The notes under the pieces: model-generated
The model's database searches: none
The model's input: only the letters and a program-made list of their open reading frames with translations
Told to the model about the DNA's origin: nothing
Part shown: positions 1-8,627 of the stretch, one piece after another
Layout: every line of letters starts with the position of its first letter
Numbering within the stretch: the first letter of the stretch is position 1
NCBI RefSeq assembly: GCF_009664835.1
Contig: NZ_CP045929.1
Span: 992,001-1,056,000 of the forward strand
Direction: 5' to 3'
DNA from: Allosaccharopolyspora coralli
Lineage (GTDB): Bacteria > Actinomycetota > Actinomycetes > Mycobacteriales > Pseudonocardiaceae
DNA: 64,000 nt
Translations under genes and position numbers: made by a program

Positions 1-123
1 GCGAACCGGATCATCCTCATCGACGGACATCGGCTCGCCGAGCTGATGCTGCTCTACAACGTCGGGGTCCAGGACGAACGAACCTTCGTCCTCAAACGCG
101 TCGACGAGGACTTCTTCGAGTGA
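1..123 (+). CDS. Mrr-type restriction endonuclease, C-terminal end only
   Basis: Only the last 40 residues are in the window; the gene begins upstream. The visible end contains ILIDGHRLAELML followed by YNVGV and ends in DEDFFE. This pattern closes the catalytic domain of Mrr-family enzymes, which cut modified DNA: the E. coli Mrr end likewise has VLIDG...LM...GVGV...IDSDYFE. The stop is 30 bases before the longer-start reading of the hsdR-like gene, so the two probably share a transcript. Catalytic residues lie outside the window and cannot be judged. Confidence 0.75.
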   Translation, partial: ANRIILIDGHRLAELMLLYNVGVQDERTFVLKRVDEDFFE

Positions 124-141
124 CAACCACTCAACACGAAC

Positions 142-3100
142 ATGGGGAACAACATGAGCGCCGTGCACAGTGAAGCCGCTTTCGAGGCCGCGATCGAAAA
201 CCATCTGCTCGCCAACGGGTGGCGACAGGGAAGCCGGGACCACTACGAACCCGACGTCGCCATCGACACCGCCGAACTCACCGCGTTCCTCGGCGCCACC
301 CAGCCGCGGGAATGGGACCGCATCCGCGACTACTACAGCGACGCCGACGAAGCACAGCGTGCTTTCGCGCGCCTGGTCGCCGCACAGATCGACGAGCGCG
401 GCACGTTGGACGTACTGCGCAACGGTGTGAAAGACCGCGGCGTGCAGATCCAGATCGCGTTCTTCCGGCCCGCCCACACCGTCGCGGCCGATGCGCTCGT
501 GGAGTACGAGGCCAACCGCCTGACCGTGACACGACAACTGCACCACTCCGCGAAGAACCCGCGCGACTCGCTGGACCTCGTGCTGTTCCTCAACGGGATT
601 CCCGTCGCCACCGCGGAACTCAAGAACCACCTCACCGGCCAGACCGTCGAAAACGCCAAGCAGCAGTACCGTTCCGACCGCGACCCGACCGACCTACTGT
701 TGTCGCGGCGCGCCCTCGTGCACTTCGCCGTGGACCCCGAGCTGGTGTTTCTCACAACCAAGCTGGAAGGCGAGAGCACCCGGTTCCTGCCGTTCAACAC
801 CGGATCCAACGGACCCAGTGTGTCCGGCGCAGGTGGCAACCCGCCCGCAGCTGACGGGGACTACCGCACCGCATACCTGTGGAAGCAGATCTGGCAGCGG
901 GACAACTGGCTCGACCTGTTGCGTCGCTTCGTGCACGTGCAGGCACCTCAAGGCGGACGGGCCCGGAGTCGAGGTCGCAAACGCGCCGAACTCACCACGA
1001 TCTTCCCGCGCTACCACCAATGGGACGCGGTGCTGAGGCTCACCGATCACGTCGCTCGCCACGGCTCCGGGGACAACTACCTCGTCATGCACTCGGCGGG
1101 ATCGGGCAAGTCCAACACGATCGCCTGGCTCGCACACCGACTGTCCAGCCTGCACACACCCGGTGAGGCTGCGGAACTGGACCCGCAGGCGGGCCTGGGG
1201 CCCAACGAGCAGGTTTTCGACAAGGTCATCGTCATCACCGACCGCACCATCCTCGATCGCCAGCTTCAGGAAACGATCTACCAGTTCGATCACGTACCAG
1301 GTGTGGTCGAACGGATCACCGGGACCCGAGGCGGGTCCAAGTCAGCGCACGTCGCGTGGGCGCTGCAGGACTCGGGGGTGAAGGTACTCATCGCGACGAT
1401 CCAGACCTTTCCGTTCGTCCTCGACCAGGTGCAAGCCGTCGGTCAACAACGGTTCGCGCTCATCGTCGACGAGGCGCACTCCTCCCAGTCCGGGGACGCT
1501 GCCAGCGATCTCAAGAAGGTGTTGCTCAAACTCGGCAGCGACGACATCGACGAAGACCTCGATCTGCTGACCGCCTCCGCCCTTGCGCGCAAGCAGCACC
1601 CCAACATGTCCTGGTTCGCGTTCACTGCCACGCCCAAGCCCAAGACACTGGAACTGTTCGGACGACGGAACGCGATGGGCAACCACGAGCCGTTCCACGT
1701 GTACTCGATGCGCCAAGCCATCGACGAAGGATTCATCCTCGACGTGCTGCGCAACTACATCACGTACAAGACGTACTACCGCCTCGCGACCGACCCTGCG
1801 AACGAATCGAAAGAAGTCGATGAACGCAAGGCCAAGGCGGCGCTCGCACGCTACGCCGAGCTGCACCCGACCAGCATGGAGCAGCGCGCCGAGATCATCG
1901 TCGAACATTTCCGTCACCACACGGCCAACCAGCTCGGAGGACGTGCCAAGGCGATGGTGGTGACCCGATCCCGCGAACACGCAGTGCGATTGTTCTGGGC
2001 GATCCGGAAGTACGTCGACATCCGTGGGTACAGCCAGCCCACTCCGCTCGTGGCGATCTCCGGCCAGCTCACCATCGACGACGACGAAGTCAGCGAATCC
2101 AGCCTCAACGGATTCAGCGACCGGGAACTGCCGAGGCGGTTCGCCTACACCAAGCTCGACGACCCGAACGCCGCGCACACCGACACGCAGGAATACCGGA
2201 TCCTTGTCGTTGCCGACAAGTACCAGACCGGCTTCGATCAGCCGCTGCTGACCACGATGTACGTGGACAAGCAGTTGAAGGGCGTCGCGGCGGTGCAGAC
2301 GCTGTCGCGGCTGAACCGAACCCATCCGCTCAAATCACAGGAAGACGTCTTCGTTCTCGACTTCGCCAACGAAGCGGAGGCGATCCAGGAGCAGTTCCAG
2401 CAGTTCCACGAGACGGCACTGACTCCGCCCACCGACCCGAACATGCTGTACACCAGTCAGCACAGCGTGATGGCGTTCGGGCTGCTCGTGGATTCCGAGA
2501 TGCAAGCGTTCGCCGACGGTTACCTTGCAGCGCAACGAGATGCCGCCACCGACGCGGACTGGGCGAAGGCGCACGCCCAGCTCTACCGATTCACCGACGC
2601 CGCCCGCGACCGGTTCGTGCAGCTGCATTCCGAGGACCCCGAGGAAGCCGAGGAGTTCCGCCACGCGCTTCGGCAGTATGTTCGCCTGTACGCGTTCCTC
2701 GCACAGGTCGTGCCGTACCACGACGCCGAGCTCGAACGGTTGTACCTGTACGGCAAACACCTCCTGAACCGGCTGCCTCGGGACAAGGACGCCTCTGTGG
2801 ACCTGGGGCCGTTGAACCTCACCCACCTCAAGATCAGCCGAACCGGGGAGCACGACGTCCGCGTGGCCCCCGAAGGCGACCAAGTGCTGCCGGGATTCGC
2901 CGGCACTGGTGCGGGGCGAGCATCCGAGCCGGAGAAGGCTTCGCTCGCGGACCTGATCGCAGCGTTCAACGAGCGATACGGGACCAACCTCGGAGAACAC
3001 GACTTCCTCGGCGACGTCGAAGCCGCTGCGGACGACAACAGGATGAAGGCGTTCGCCCTGAACAACAGCGAGGAAGTCTTCGGCGACGTCTTCGACACGC

Positions 3101-3243
3101 ACTTCAAGAACAAGGTCATCGAACGGCACGAAGACAACACCAAGTTCATGAACAAGTTCCTCGACGACGAGGACATGCAGGAGGAATACACCAAGCTTTG
3201 CCGACGTAGGGCGTACGAACTGATCCACCGCGAAGTCGCGTGA
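142..3243 (+). CDS. hsdR: Type I restriction enzyme R subunit (HsdR)
   Basis: A 1033-residue protein, normal length for HsdR, the ATP-driven DNA translocase and nuclease of type I restriction systems. The nuclease core is near residues 144-162: LDLVLFLNG is followed by ATAELKN, which supplies the D...ExK residues (about D145, E159, K161). The helicase motor has Walker A (HSAGSGKSNT, about 317-326), DEAH (443-446), FTATPKPK, and a late motif GFDQPLLTTMYVDK, followed by an alpha-helical C-terminal region. An alternative start at 154 (MSAVHSEAAFE) follows GGGGAAC and may be the true one. No HsdM or HsdS is present in the window; they could lie upstream of the Mrr-like gene. The next gene is a Ser/Thr kinase 66 bases downstream. 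Confidence 0.93.
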   Translation: MGNNMSAVHSEAAFEAAIENHLLANGWRQGSRDHYEPDVAIDTAELTAFLGATQPREWDRIRDYYSDADEAQRAFARLVAAQIDERGTLDVLRNGVKDRGVQIQIAFFRPAHTVAADALVEYEANRLTVTRQLHHSAKNPRDSLDLVLFLNGIPVATAELKNHLTGQTVENAKQQYRSDRDPTDLLLSRRALVHFAVDPELVFLTTKLEGESTRFLPFNTGSNGPSVSGAGGNPPAADGDYRTAYLWKQIWQRDNWLDLLRRFVHVQAPQGGRARSRGRKRAELTTIFPRYHQWDAVLRLTDHVARHGSGDNYLVMHSAGSGKSNTIAWLAHRLSSLHTPGEAAELDPQAGLGPNEQVFDKVIVITDRTILDRQLQETIYQFDHVPGVVERITGTRGGSKSAHVAWALQDSGVKVLIATIQTFPFVLDQVQAVGQQRFALIVDEAHSSQSGDAASDLKKVLLKLGSDDIDEDLDLLTASALARKQHPNMSWFAFTATPKPKTLELFGRRNAMGNHEPFHVYSMRQAIDEGFILDVLRNYITYKTYYRLATDPANESKEVDERKAKAALARYAELHPTSMEQRAEIIVEHFRHHTANQLGGRAKAMVVTRSREHAVRLFWAIRKYVDIRGYSQPTPLVAISGQLTIDDDEVSESSLNGFSDRELPRRFAYTKLDDPNAAHTDTQEYRILVVADKYQTGFDQPLLTTMYVDKQLKGVAAVQTLSRLNRTHPLKSQEDVFVLDFANEAEAIQEQFQQFHETALTPPTDPNMLYTSQHSVMAFGLLVDSEMQAFADGYLAAQRDAATDADWAKAHAQLYRFTDAARDRFVQLHSEDPEEAEEFRHALRQYVRLYAFLAQVVPYHDAELERLYLYGKHLLNRLPRDKDASVDLGPLNLTHLKISRTGEHDVRVAPEGDQVLPGFAGTGAGRASEPEKASLADLIAAFNERYGTNLGEHDFLGDVEAAADDNRMKAFALNNSEEVFGDVFDTHFKNKVIERHEDNTKFMNKFLDDEDMQEEYTKLCRRRAYELIHREVA

Positions 3244-3308
3244 TCGAAAAGGCTGCGCGGGATGGCCACGCGCGGGCACACTGATCGCCGACGATCAAGG
3301 AGGCGTCG

Positions 3309-4823
3309 GTGGCACAGCACAGAGTGATCGCAGGACGATACGAACTCACCTCTCCCATCGGACGCGGTGCGATGGGAGAGGTGTGGGCGGCCTATGACAC
3401 GAGGCTGGACCGGCCGATCGCGGTCAAGCTGTTGCCCGCGACCAAGATTGCCGATACCGAGAATCCCGAAACCATTCGGCAGCGCTTCGTGCGGGAGTCG
3501 CGGCTCACGGCCCGTGTGGAGCACGTCGGTGTGCCTGCGGTGCACGACGCGGGCAGCGACGGCGACGACCTGTTCCTGGTGATGCAGCTGATCGACGGCA
3601 TCGACCTGGCCGACCTCGTCGCTGAACGTGGCGCACTCGCCGAAGGATGGGCGGCCGCGATCGGTGCCCAGATCGCGGGTGTTCTCGCCGCTGCTCACGA
3701 TGCTTCGTTGGTCCACCGGGACCTCAAGCCGAGCAACGTGATGGTGGACTCGCACGGGACCGTGAAGGTGCTCGACTTCGGTATCGCTGCCGCATTGGGA
3801 GCGAACGTCACCCGGCTCACCGCCACCCACGAGACGCTCGGCACCCCGGCCTACATGGCGCCTGAACAGGCCATGAGCGGCACTGCCACGCCGCGGAGCG
3901 ACCTGTACTCGCTGGGCTGCGTGCTGCACGAGATGTTGTGCGGTGAGCAGGTATTCACGGCGAAACTCCCGCTCGCGTTGTTGCACAAGCACCTCGACGA
4001 GCCGCCCGCACCGCTGCGGCAGTGCGGTGTCTCGGTGTCCGAGGAGGTGGAAGAGCTGGTGCTCGACCTCCTCGCGAAGGATCCCGAGTCCCGGCCGGAG
4101 AATGCACACGAGGTCTACCGCCGCCTCATTCCGTTCCTACCTGTCCCCGAACACACGAGCAGCTCGGTTGAAGGCGATCCGACTGGGCCGTATCGGGCCC
4201 CGCTGGCGCCACGCGCCTCAACACGACGTCAGGAGCCTGATCTCGTATCGCCGCCCGCGACGAGTGTGAGCGAGGACCGCATTCGTGCAGACCAGGAGCG
4301 AGCCCACGAACTGGTAGACGACGGTCGCTACACCCAGGCGGCGGAGCTGCTGCGCACGTTGCTGGCTGACAGCGCGGCCAGTGCTCAGCTCAGTTTCGAG
4401 CGCGGGGTGAAGATCCGGAAGAACCTTGCCGGGTTCTCGTTCCTGGGCGGCGATTACCGGGCAGCGCTCCGTGAGTATCGCGTGCTGCTCGCGGACGCCG
4501 ACCGCGGCGAGGTGAGCCCCACCGAGATACTCACGTTCAAGGAGATGATCGCGAGCTGCCGGGCCGAGCTGGGAGAACACACTACGGCTATCGCTGACCT
4601 GCGCGTTCTTGTCGACGAACATGCGCAGCTGTTGCCGGAACAAGTGGAACGATCCTGTGAGCTGCGTCTTCAGCTAGCGATGCTGCTCATCCACACCGAT
4701 TCCGCTGACGAGGCACGGGAGCTGCTGGATGACGTGGTGCGGGTGGCAGACGAGGCACGGTTAGACGAACCCGCAGCCCGAGCAAGACAGCTGCTCCGTC
4801 GGCTCGACGCACTCGCCCAGTGA
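3309..4823 (+). CDS. Soluble Ser/Thr protein kinase with C-terminal TPR-like region
   Basis: The GTG start follows AAGGAGG at 3297-3303. Residues 10-270 form a complete Hanks-type kinase: glycine loop GRGAMGEV (about 18-25), ATP lysine K40, catalytic loop HRDLKPSN with D138, DFG at 156-158, and an APE-like MAPEQ. After a variable linker (about 275-320), residues 325-504 are helical with repeating Leu/Ala spacing like tetratricopeptide repeats. There is no transmembrane segment or PASTA domain, unlike PknB. It phosphorylates unknown targets, and the TPR-like tail suggests partner recognition. The position just after hsdR raises the possibility of a role linked to restriction or defence, but that is only context. 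Confidence 0.9.
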   Translation: MAQHRVIAGRYELTSPIGRGAMGEVWAAYDTRLDRPIAVKLLPATKIADTENPETIRQRFVRESRLTARVEHVGVPAVHDAGSDGDDLFLVMQLIDGIDLADLVAERGALAEGWAAAIGAQIAGVLAAAHDASLVHRDLKPSNVMVDSHGTVKVLDFGIAAALGANVTRLTATHETLGTPAYMAPEQAMSGTATPRSDLYSLGCVLHEMLCGEQVFTAKLPLALLHKHLDEPPAPLRQCGVSVSEEVEELVLDLLAKDPESRPENAHEVYRRLIPFLPVPEHTSSSVEGDPTGPYRAPLAPRASTRRQEPDLVSPPATSVSEDRIRADQERAHELVDDGRYTQAAELLRTLLADSAASAQLSFERGVKIRKNLAGFSFLGGDYRAALREYRVLLADADRGEVSPTEILTFKEMIASCRAELGEHTTAIADLRVLVDEHAQLLPEQVERSCELRLQLAMLLIHTDSADEARELLDDVVRVADEARLDEPAARARQLLRRLDALAQ

Positions 4824-4843
4824 CGCCACCCCCGCCGGGCTTT

Positions 4844-4906
4844 CTCGCGGGGCGAACGGCACTTTCGCCTCGTCTTGTGGGGCGAGAGTGCCGTTCGCCC
4901 CGCGAG
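4844..4906. repeat. Repeat family C hairpin, copy 1
   Basis: A perfect 20-bp stem (left arm CTCGCGGGGCGAACGGCACT) with a loop holding CGCCTCGTC. It begins 21 bases after the kinase stop codon. The core GCGAACGGCACT...AGTGCCGTTCGC recurs at 19629-19681 and 35075-35121. No T-tract follows, so it is not a textbook intrinsic terminator, but all three copies lie directly after a stop codon. Confidence 0.85.
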
Positions 4907-4979
4907 GGTGCCGCCGAGATCCACACGTTCGGGTGGCGGCGGTTGTGGTGGGGTGCGCGCGGCTAGCAAGATCTTCGCG

Positions 4980-5594
4980 ATGCTTGGGAAAAGGGAGTGG
5001 AAGCTCGCGTCCCCGCCGGAAACGGCGGTGGCGGTGGACTCGGACGTGCTCGCGATGCGGGCGCCGCTGGTGAGGGTGCGTCGGGACGAGGATGGCGCAT
5101 GGTACTTCGACGGCCCGGGTGAGGCCCCGAGGTCGGCGACCACGACCACGCTCGCCGCCGTGGTGGGCGCGTGGCCGCACGTGCTCGCCCTGTCCACATT
5201 GGACGTCGATGATTCGGCGATCTGGTCGTGGAAGCGGCACGGCTGGACCAGCGAGACGGAGTGCGCCTGCGGCGAGTGCGACCTGCCCGTGGCGGCGGAC
5301 CTCGATCGGGGCACCTGGCCGTCCGATCTGCGTCCGGACCGGGTCGTGAGCGTGGAGAACACCGCGCTGTCCGGGCAGGAACCGTTGACCGACATCCTGT
5401 CCACGCCGGGCGGGATCGCCCTGCTGGCCGCGGGCGGACATCACCGCACCAGTGACCAGATGGCTCCGGTTGCGCTGGCGAACGTGATCCGCCGCTGGCC
5501 GCACACCATGCAGGCGCTGCGTACGTTGAAGCCGAACCGGGGGATGCGGTGGAACTCCGAGGCGCTCAACTGGGCGGAGTACACCACGGCCTGA
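4980..5594 (+). CDS. Hypothetical protein, 204 residues
   Basis: I do not recognise a family. The ATG at 4980 (MLGKREWKLASPP) is chosen because the reading frame upstream runs back into the family C hairpin and is unlikely to be coding. The protein is soluble, with no signal peptide or membrane segment. It is rich in Trp and acidic residues and has a small cysteine cluster ECACGEC near residue 98, which could bind metal. The middle carries a run of Thr/Ala (SATTTTLAAVVGAWPH). It ends 5 bases before the stop of the opposite-strand gene, so the two converge. Codon usage (GC-rich third positions) is typical of the genome, so it is probably real. Confidence 0.6.
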   Translation: MLGKREWKLASPPETAVAVDSDVLAMRAPLVRVRRDEDGAWYFDGPGEAPRSATTTTLAAVVGAWPHVLALSTLDVDDSAIWSWKRHGWTSETECACGECDLPVAADLDRGTWPSDLRPDRVVSVENTALSGQEPLTDILSTPGGIALLAAGGHHRTSDQMAPVALANVIRRWPHTMQALRTLKPNRGMRWNSEALNWAEYTTA

Positions 5595-5598
5595 GCGG

Positions 5599-6135
5599 TC
5601 AGCGGGGGTTGTACTCCGCGAGTTCCGGACGGTTCGCCAGTACCTTCGAGTACAGGACCTCGAGCAGCCACCTGCCGAACAGCGATGACCCGAACTCGCC
5701 GGTCCGATCCTCCGGGGCGAGCACGAGGTCCGCGGGAGCGTCCGGGGCATCCGCGACGACGCCGATCCCGTAGTAGTCGAGCTCGCTCAGCGAGATCGTC
5801 TGCAGTTCGGCGTCCGCAGGCACGACGACGCTGCAAGGGGCGAGCGTCATGAGTGTGCCGCAGGCGCGCAGGGCGCGGCTGAGTTTCGGGACGGGCACGA
5901 GGATGCCGAGCAGGTCGACGGCCGCCACCGGCAGGTGGGCGTGCGTCGAGGTGTCCGACCAGGTACGGAACCAGGCCGGGTCGGGCTGCGGTGCCCACTC
6001 GTGTTCGAGACGCCACGCGTGCACGTCCGGACGGACGGCGGCGACGGCCGCGAAGCGGGCGCCGAGGATCTCGACGTCCGGGATCAGGTGTCCGTTCCAC
6101 CCGAGCGCGTGGGCGGCGTGCTCCAGATGCTGCAC
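5599..6135 (-). CDS. Hypothetical protein, 178 residues
   Basis: The family is not recognised. It is a soluble protein with many aromatic residues and a C-terminal section GSSLFGRWLLEVLYSKVLANRPELAEYNPR-like in composition. The start is GTG at 6135: an in-frame TAA lies a few codons upstream, so no longer start is possible. Two copies of AAGATGCTCCG (minus strand), spaced 20 bp, lie directly before the start codon. It converges with the preceding plus-strand gene. No catalytic motif is visible and no function is proposed. Confidence 0.6.
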   Translation of the reverse strand: MQHLEHAAHALGWNGHLIPDVEILGARFAAVAAVRPDVHAWRLEHEWAPQPDPAWFRTWSDTSTHAHLPVAAVDLLGILVPVPKLSRALRACGTLMTLAPCSVVVPADAELQTISLSELDYYGIGVVADAPDAPADLVLAPEDRTGEFGSSLFGRWLLEVLYSKVLANRPELAEYNPR

Positions 6136-6166
6136 CGGAGCATCTTAAGCACGATCGGAGCATCTT
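6136..6166 (-). promoter_or_regulatory. Tandem 11-bp direct repeat before a gene start
   Basis: CGGAGCATCTT occurs at 6136-6146 and again at 6156-6166 (plus-strand reading), a 20-bp period or about two helical turns. The proximal copy abuts the GTG start of the gene ending at 5599. The placement suits an operator for a regulator binding one face of the helix, but it could be chance duplication. Confidence 0.4.
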
Positions 6167-6211
6167 CAACAACTACACCGATCACGCAGCGTCCTCGCAG
6201 GTAAGGCCGCG

Positions 6212-6589
6212 TCACCGCTGGTTCGCGCTGCGAACACGCCAGGCCCACCGGATCAGCGGGAGCTGCAGCGGGAGCCGGGCGAGTGAGCCGTAACGCAGGG
6301 CCGGACGGGAGCGCCGGGTGTCCACGGCCATTTGTACGTTCGCCGGGAACACCGCCACGAACAGCGCCGCAGCGGCCAGCGCTCCCGTCGATCGCGTGCG
6401 CGGGTGCGCGACCGCGGCCGCGCACGTCAACTCGGCGACACCGCTGGCGTAGGTCCAGGTGCGCGGCGTGCCGGGCAGGGCGCGAGGCACGATCCGGTCG
6501 AACGGCTTCGGCTGCGCGAAGTGCAGTGTGCCCGCGGCGGCGAGGGTGGCTGCGAGGGCGAGCGCGGAACGAGTCTCGGAGGACGGCAT
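6212..6589 (-). CDS. DoxX-like small integral membrane protein
   Basis: 125 residues from ATG 6589 (MPSSETRSALAL). Longer in-frame readings exist, but they start with basic, low-quality sequence lacking a Shine-Dalgarno site. Four hydrophobic segments are visible: ALALAATLAAAG, the TYASGVAELTCAAAVA region, GALAAAALFVAVF and the C-terminal LPLQLPLIRWAW. The pattern LHFAQPKPFDRIVP...VAEL...FPANVQMA matches the DoxX family of small membrane proteins, whose activity is mostly undefined and is often linked to redox stress. It is probably monocistronic. Confidence 0.75.
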   Translation of the reverse strand: MPSSETRSALALAATLAAAGTLHFAQPKPFDRIVPRALPGTPRTWTYASGVAELTCAAAVAHPRTRSTGALAAAALFVAVFPANVQMAVDTRRSRPALRYGSLARLPLQLPLIRWAWRVRSANQR

Positions 6590-6798
6590 GCGCGGACTCT
6601 GCCACCGGGGGCTGAACAGCCACAACGATCGGGTTCGCTTCGTCACCACCGGCGGGTGTCTCGTGTCCGGACGCGTGCCCGATCGTTGCGTTCTTCCGTT
6701 CGCGTCCCGGCCGCCAGGCAACCCTTGCGACGCGGAGTGATCACCCCGGGACAACAGGCACGTACCACGGCCTCGGGTGTTCTGGAATTATCAAGGTC

Positions 6799-7239
6799 GT
6801 GGCGCGGCGACGTGGTTCGGCATCGGTGGTGTTGATCCTCCTGGTCCTGGCGGCGGTGGGTGGTGCCGTCGCCGGAGTCGTGCTGCTCCCGCATGTACGG
6901 ACGAGCGCTTCCGGTACCGAGTCCGTCGAGACCGTGGCCGTCGTCGTCGAGTCGACGCCGTGCGGAACGAACGGCAACGGTGATCTCGTCGAGGTCGACG
7001 TGAACGGGCAGCCGCAGCGGGTTCGGTTCGACGGCTGCGGGCACACCGTCGGCACCGAAATCACGGTCTGGTTGTCCCCGGGGCAGGACGACGTGACGGC
7101 CCGGCCGGTGGGAGCCGCGGCCCCGGCCTCGGATCAGGGGAACTTGAGAACGAGGGTGACCTGGGTGCTGTTCACTCTCGCCTGCTCCGCCGGAGCGGGC
7201 TTCGCCGCGCTGCTCGGGGCAAACCGCCGCGTCAGCTGA
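6799..7239 (+). CDS. Small membrane protein of unknown function
   Basis: 146 residues from GTG 6799. Two membrane spans are clear: residues about 8-30 (SVVLILLVLAAVGGAVAGVVLL) and about 118-138 (VTWVLFTLACSAGAGFAALLG). Between them is a roughly 85-residue extracytoplasmic domain with two cysteines (STPCGTNG and FDGCGHTVG) that could form a disulfide. This two-span layout with an intervening beta-rich loop resembles DUF3592-like proteins, but the match is weak. The 3' end overlaps the stop of the opposite-strand metallopeptidase gene by 8 bases. Confidence 0.65.
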   Translation: MARRRGSASVVLILLVLAAVGGAVAGVVLLPHVRTSASGTESVETVAVVVESTPCGTNGNGDLVEVDVNGQPQRVRFDGCGHTVGTEITVWLSPGQDDVTARPVGAAAPASDQGNLRTRVTWVLFTLACSAGAGFAALLGANRRVS

Positions 7240-8587
7240 CGTCCGAGTCGTCGGCCAGCCACGTGTTGCAGTCGGTGATCCGGTTGATCGAGAAGCCCTG
7301 GTTGACCCACGCGGCGTTGTTGGCCGGGCTGCCGTGGTCGCGTTCGCGGCCCGCATAGTCGCCGCGCTGCCCACCGTCCTGCACGGCGGTGAGGATGTGA
7401 TTGTTGTTCACCCCGCCGTTCTGCAAGGACGCGAGCGCCATCCCGCCGAAGCAGGTGGCTTGCAATTCGCTGCGGCGGCTGAGCTCGAGCCCTCGGGAAG
7501 TCTCGGCTCCCGCGTCGTGGCGAGCGGTGCCGTAAGCGTTGAGGATGCCGGTCATGCCTTGCACGGCATGGCCGAACTCGTGCGCGAACTGCCCCAGGTA
7601 GACGCCGGGTTGGGTGTGCCCCTCGACGTCGCGGTAGTACGACGCGGTCATGTAGATCGTGTGGTTGGCGCTGCAATACATGGCGGTCTCGTCGGCGTCG
7701 CGTCGCCCGCAGGGGTTCGTCACGCTGCCGCTGTCGAAGGTGATGACCTCGGGCGCCACGGCCGGGAGGTTCGCTTCCTCCAGCGCCGGGGTCCACATGT
7801 CCATGAGGCACGGAGCGGCGGACTGGTAATAGGCCTCCTGTGCGTCGGTAGCGACGGCGAACGCGGCCAGGTCGCAGCCCGTCTCGACCGCTCCGTTGCC
7901 GGGAATGTTGAACGGGTGGTTCCCGAGCGCGTACACGGGCTCCGGCTCGGCCGGTTCCGGCGGAACGGTGGATGTCTCCGGCCGCTCGGTCGACGGTGTT
8001 GCAGTTTCCGATGTGGACGTGGGCGGGTTCGAGATCGTGCTGCTCGCCGTGCTGTCGGTGTCCTGGTCGGTGTCGCCGTAGGTCGGCTCGTAGCTGGGCG
8101 CCGCCGCGTCGTCGCCCGAGTCGGCGACCTCCGCCAGTCCGGCGGTGCCGAGCAGGCACAAGAACCCGGCACAGATCACGATGCCGATGATGCCGCCCTT
8201 GTCGGAACCGCTCTTGCGGGGACGGAGACCGGGCCTGCCCTGCGGAGGGATCGGTGGACGCGGCGTGGGCACCGGCTGGTGACGCGGGTGCGTCGGGGCT
8301 CGGCGGGCCACGTTCGGTGGGGGCAGCGGTGGCCGCGCGGCTGGCGCCGCTCCGGCGGGTGGCGCAGGCGCCGGACCCGGTGCGTGGCGGTGCTGTGCGT
8401 GGCTGGGCTGCACGGGGCTCGGCCGTCCCGGCCCTTGCTGCGGAGCGGGGCGAGCGGGCGGTGCACCCTGCGGTGGCCGTCCCGGCACTGACCCTCGACG
8501 TGGCGGCAACGGGCGGGCGGCCGGCGGCGGCGCGACCGGCCGGGCCGGGGGATGCCCGCTCCGGCCAGGGTGGTGCGGAGGAGTCAT
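7232..8587 (-). CDS. Neutral zinc metallopeptidase (YpfJ family), proline-rich N-terminus
   Basis: 451 residues. The first 130 or so are Pro/Arg/Ala-rich low-complexity sequence, followed by one membrane span (GGIIGIVICAGFLCLLGTAG) and a Thr/Ser-rich linker. The C-terminal roughly 230 residues are the putative neutral zinc metallopeptidase domain with the zinc motif HEFGH (in QFAHEFGHAVQGMTGI) and a downstream acidic stretch TSRGLELSRRSELQATCFGG, where the third ligand is expected. The catalytic domain should face outward. A second gene of the same family follows at 8628-9635. The proline-rich cytoplasmic tail is unusual and may bind a partner. It overlaps the preceding opposite-strand gene by 8 bases. 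Confidence 0.88.
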   Translation of the reverse strand: MTPPHHPGRSGHPPARPVAPPPAARPLPPRRGSVPGRPPQGAPPARPAPQQGPGRPSPVQPSHAQHRHAPGPAPAPPAGAAPAARPPLPPPNVARRAPTHPRHQPVPTPRPPIPPQGRPGLRPRKSGSDKGGIIGIVICAGFLCLLGTAGLAEVADSGDDAAAPSYEPTYGDTDQDTDSTASSTISNPPTSTSETATPSTERPETSTVPPEPAEPEPVYALGNHPFNIPGNGAVETGCDLAAFAVATDAQEAYYQSAAPCLMDMWTPALEEANLPAVAPEVITFDSGSVTNPCGRRDADETAMYCSANHTIYMTASYYRDVEGHTQPGVYLGQFAHEFGHAVQGMTGILNAYGTARHDAGAETSRGLELSRRSELQATCFGGMALASLQNGGVNNNHILTAVQDGGQRGDYAGRERDHGSPANNAAWVNQGFSINRITDCNTWLADDSDVS

Positions 8588-8627
8588 GCGGTCCTTCTAC
8601 GTATCAGTGTGAAGGGGGAAGCCCGGG

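Noticed and set aside
4844-4906. Riboswitch upstream of the 4980 gene
   Set aside because: The structure is a simple perfect hairpin repeated after unrelated genes' stop codons, better explained as a 3'-end element.
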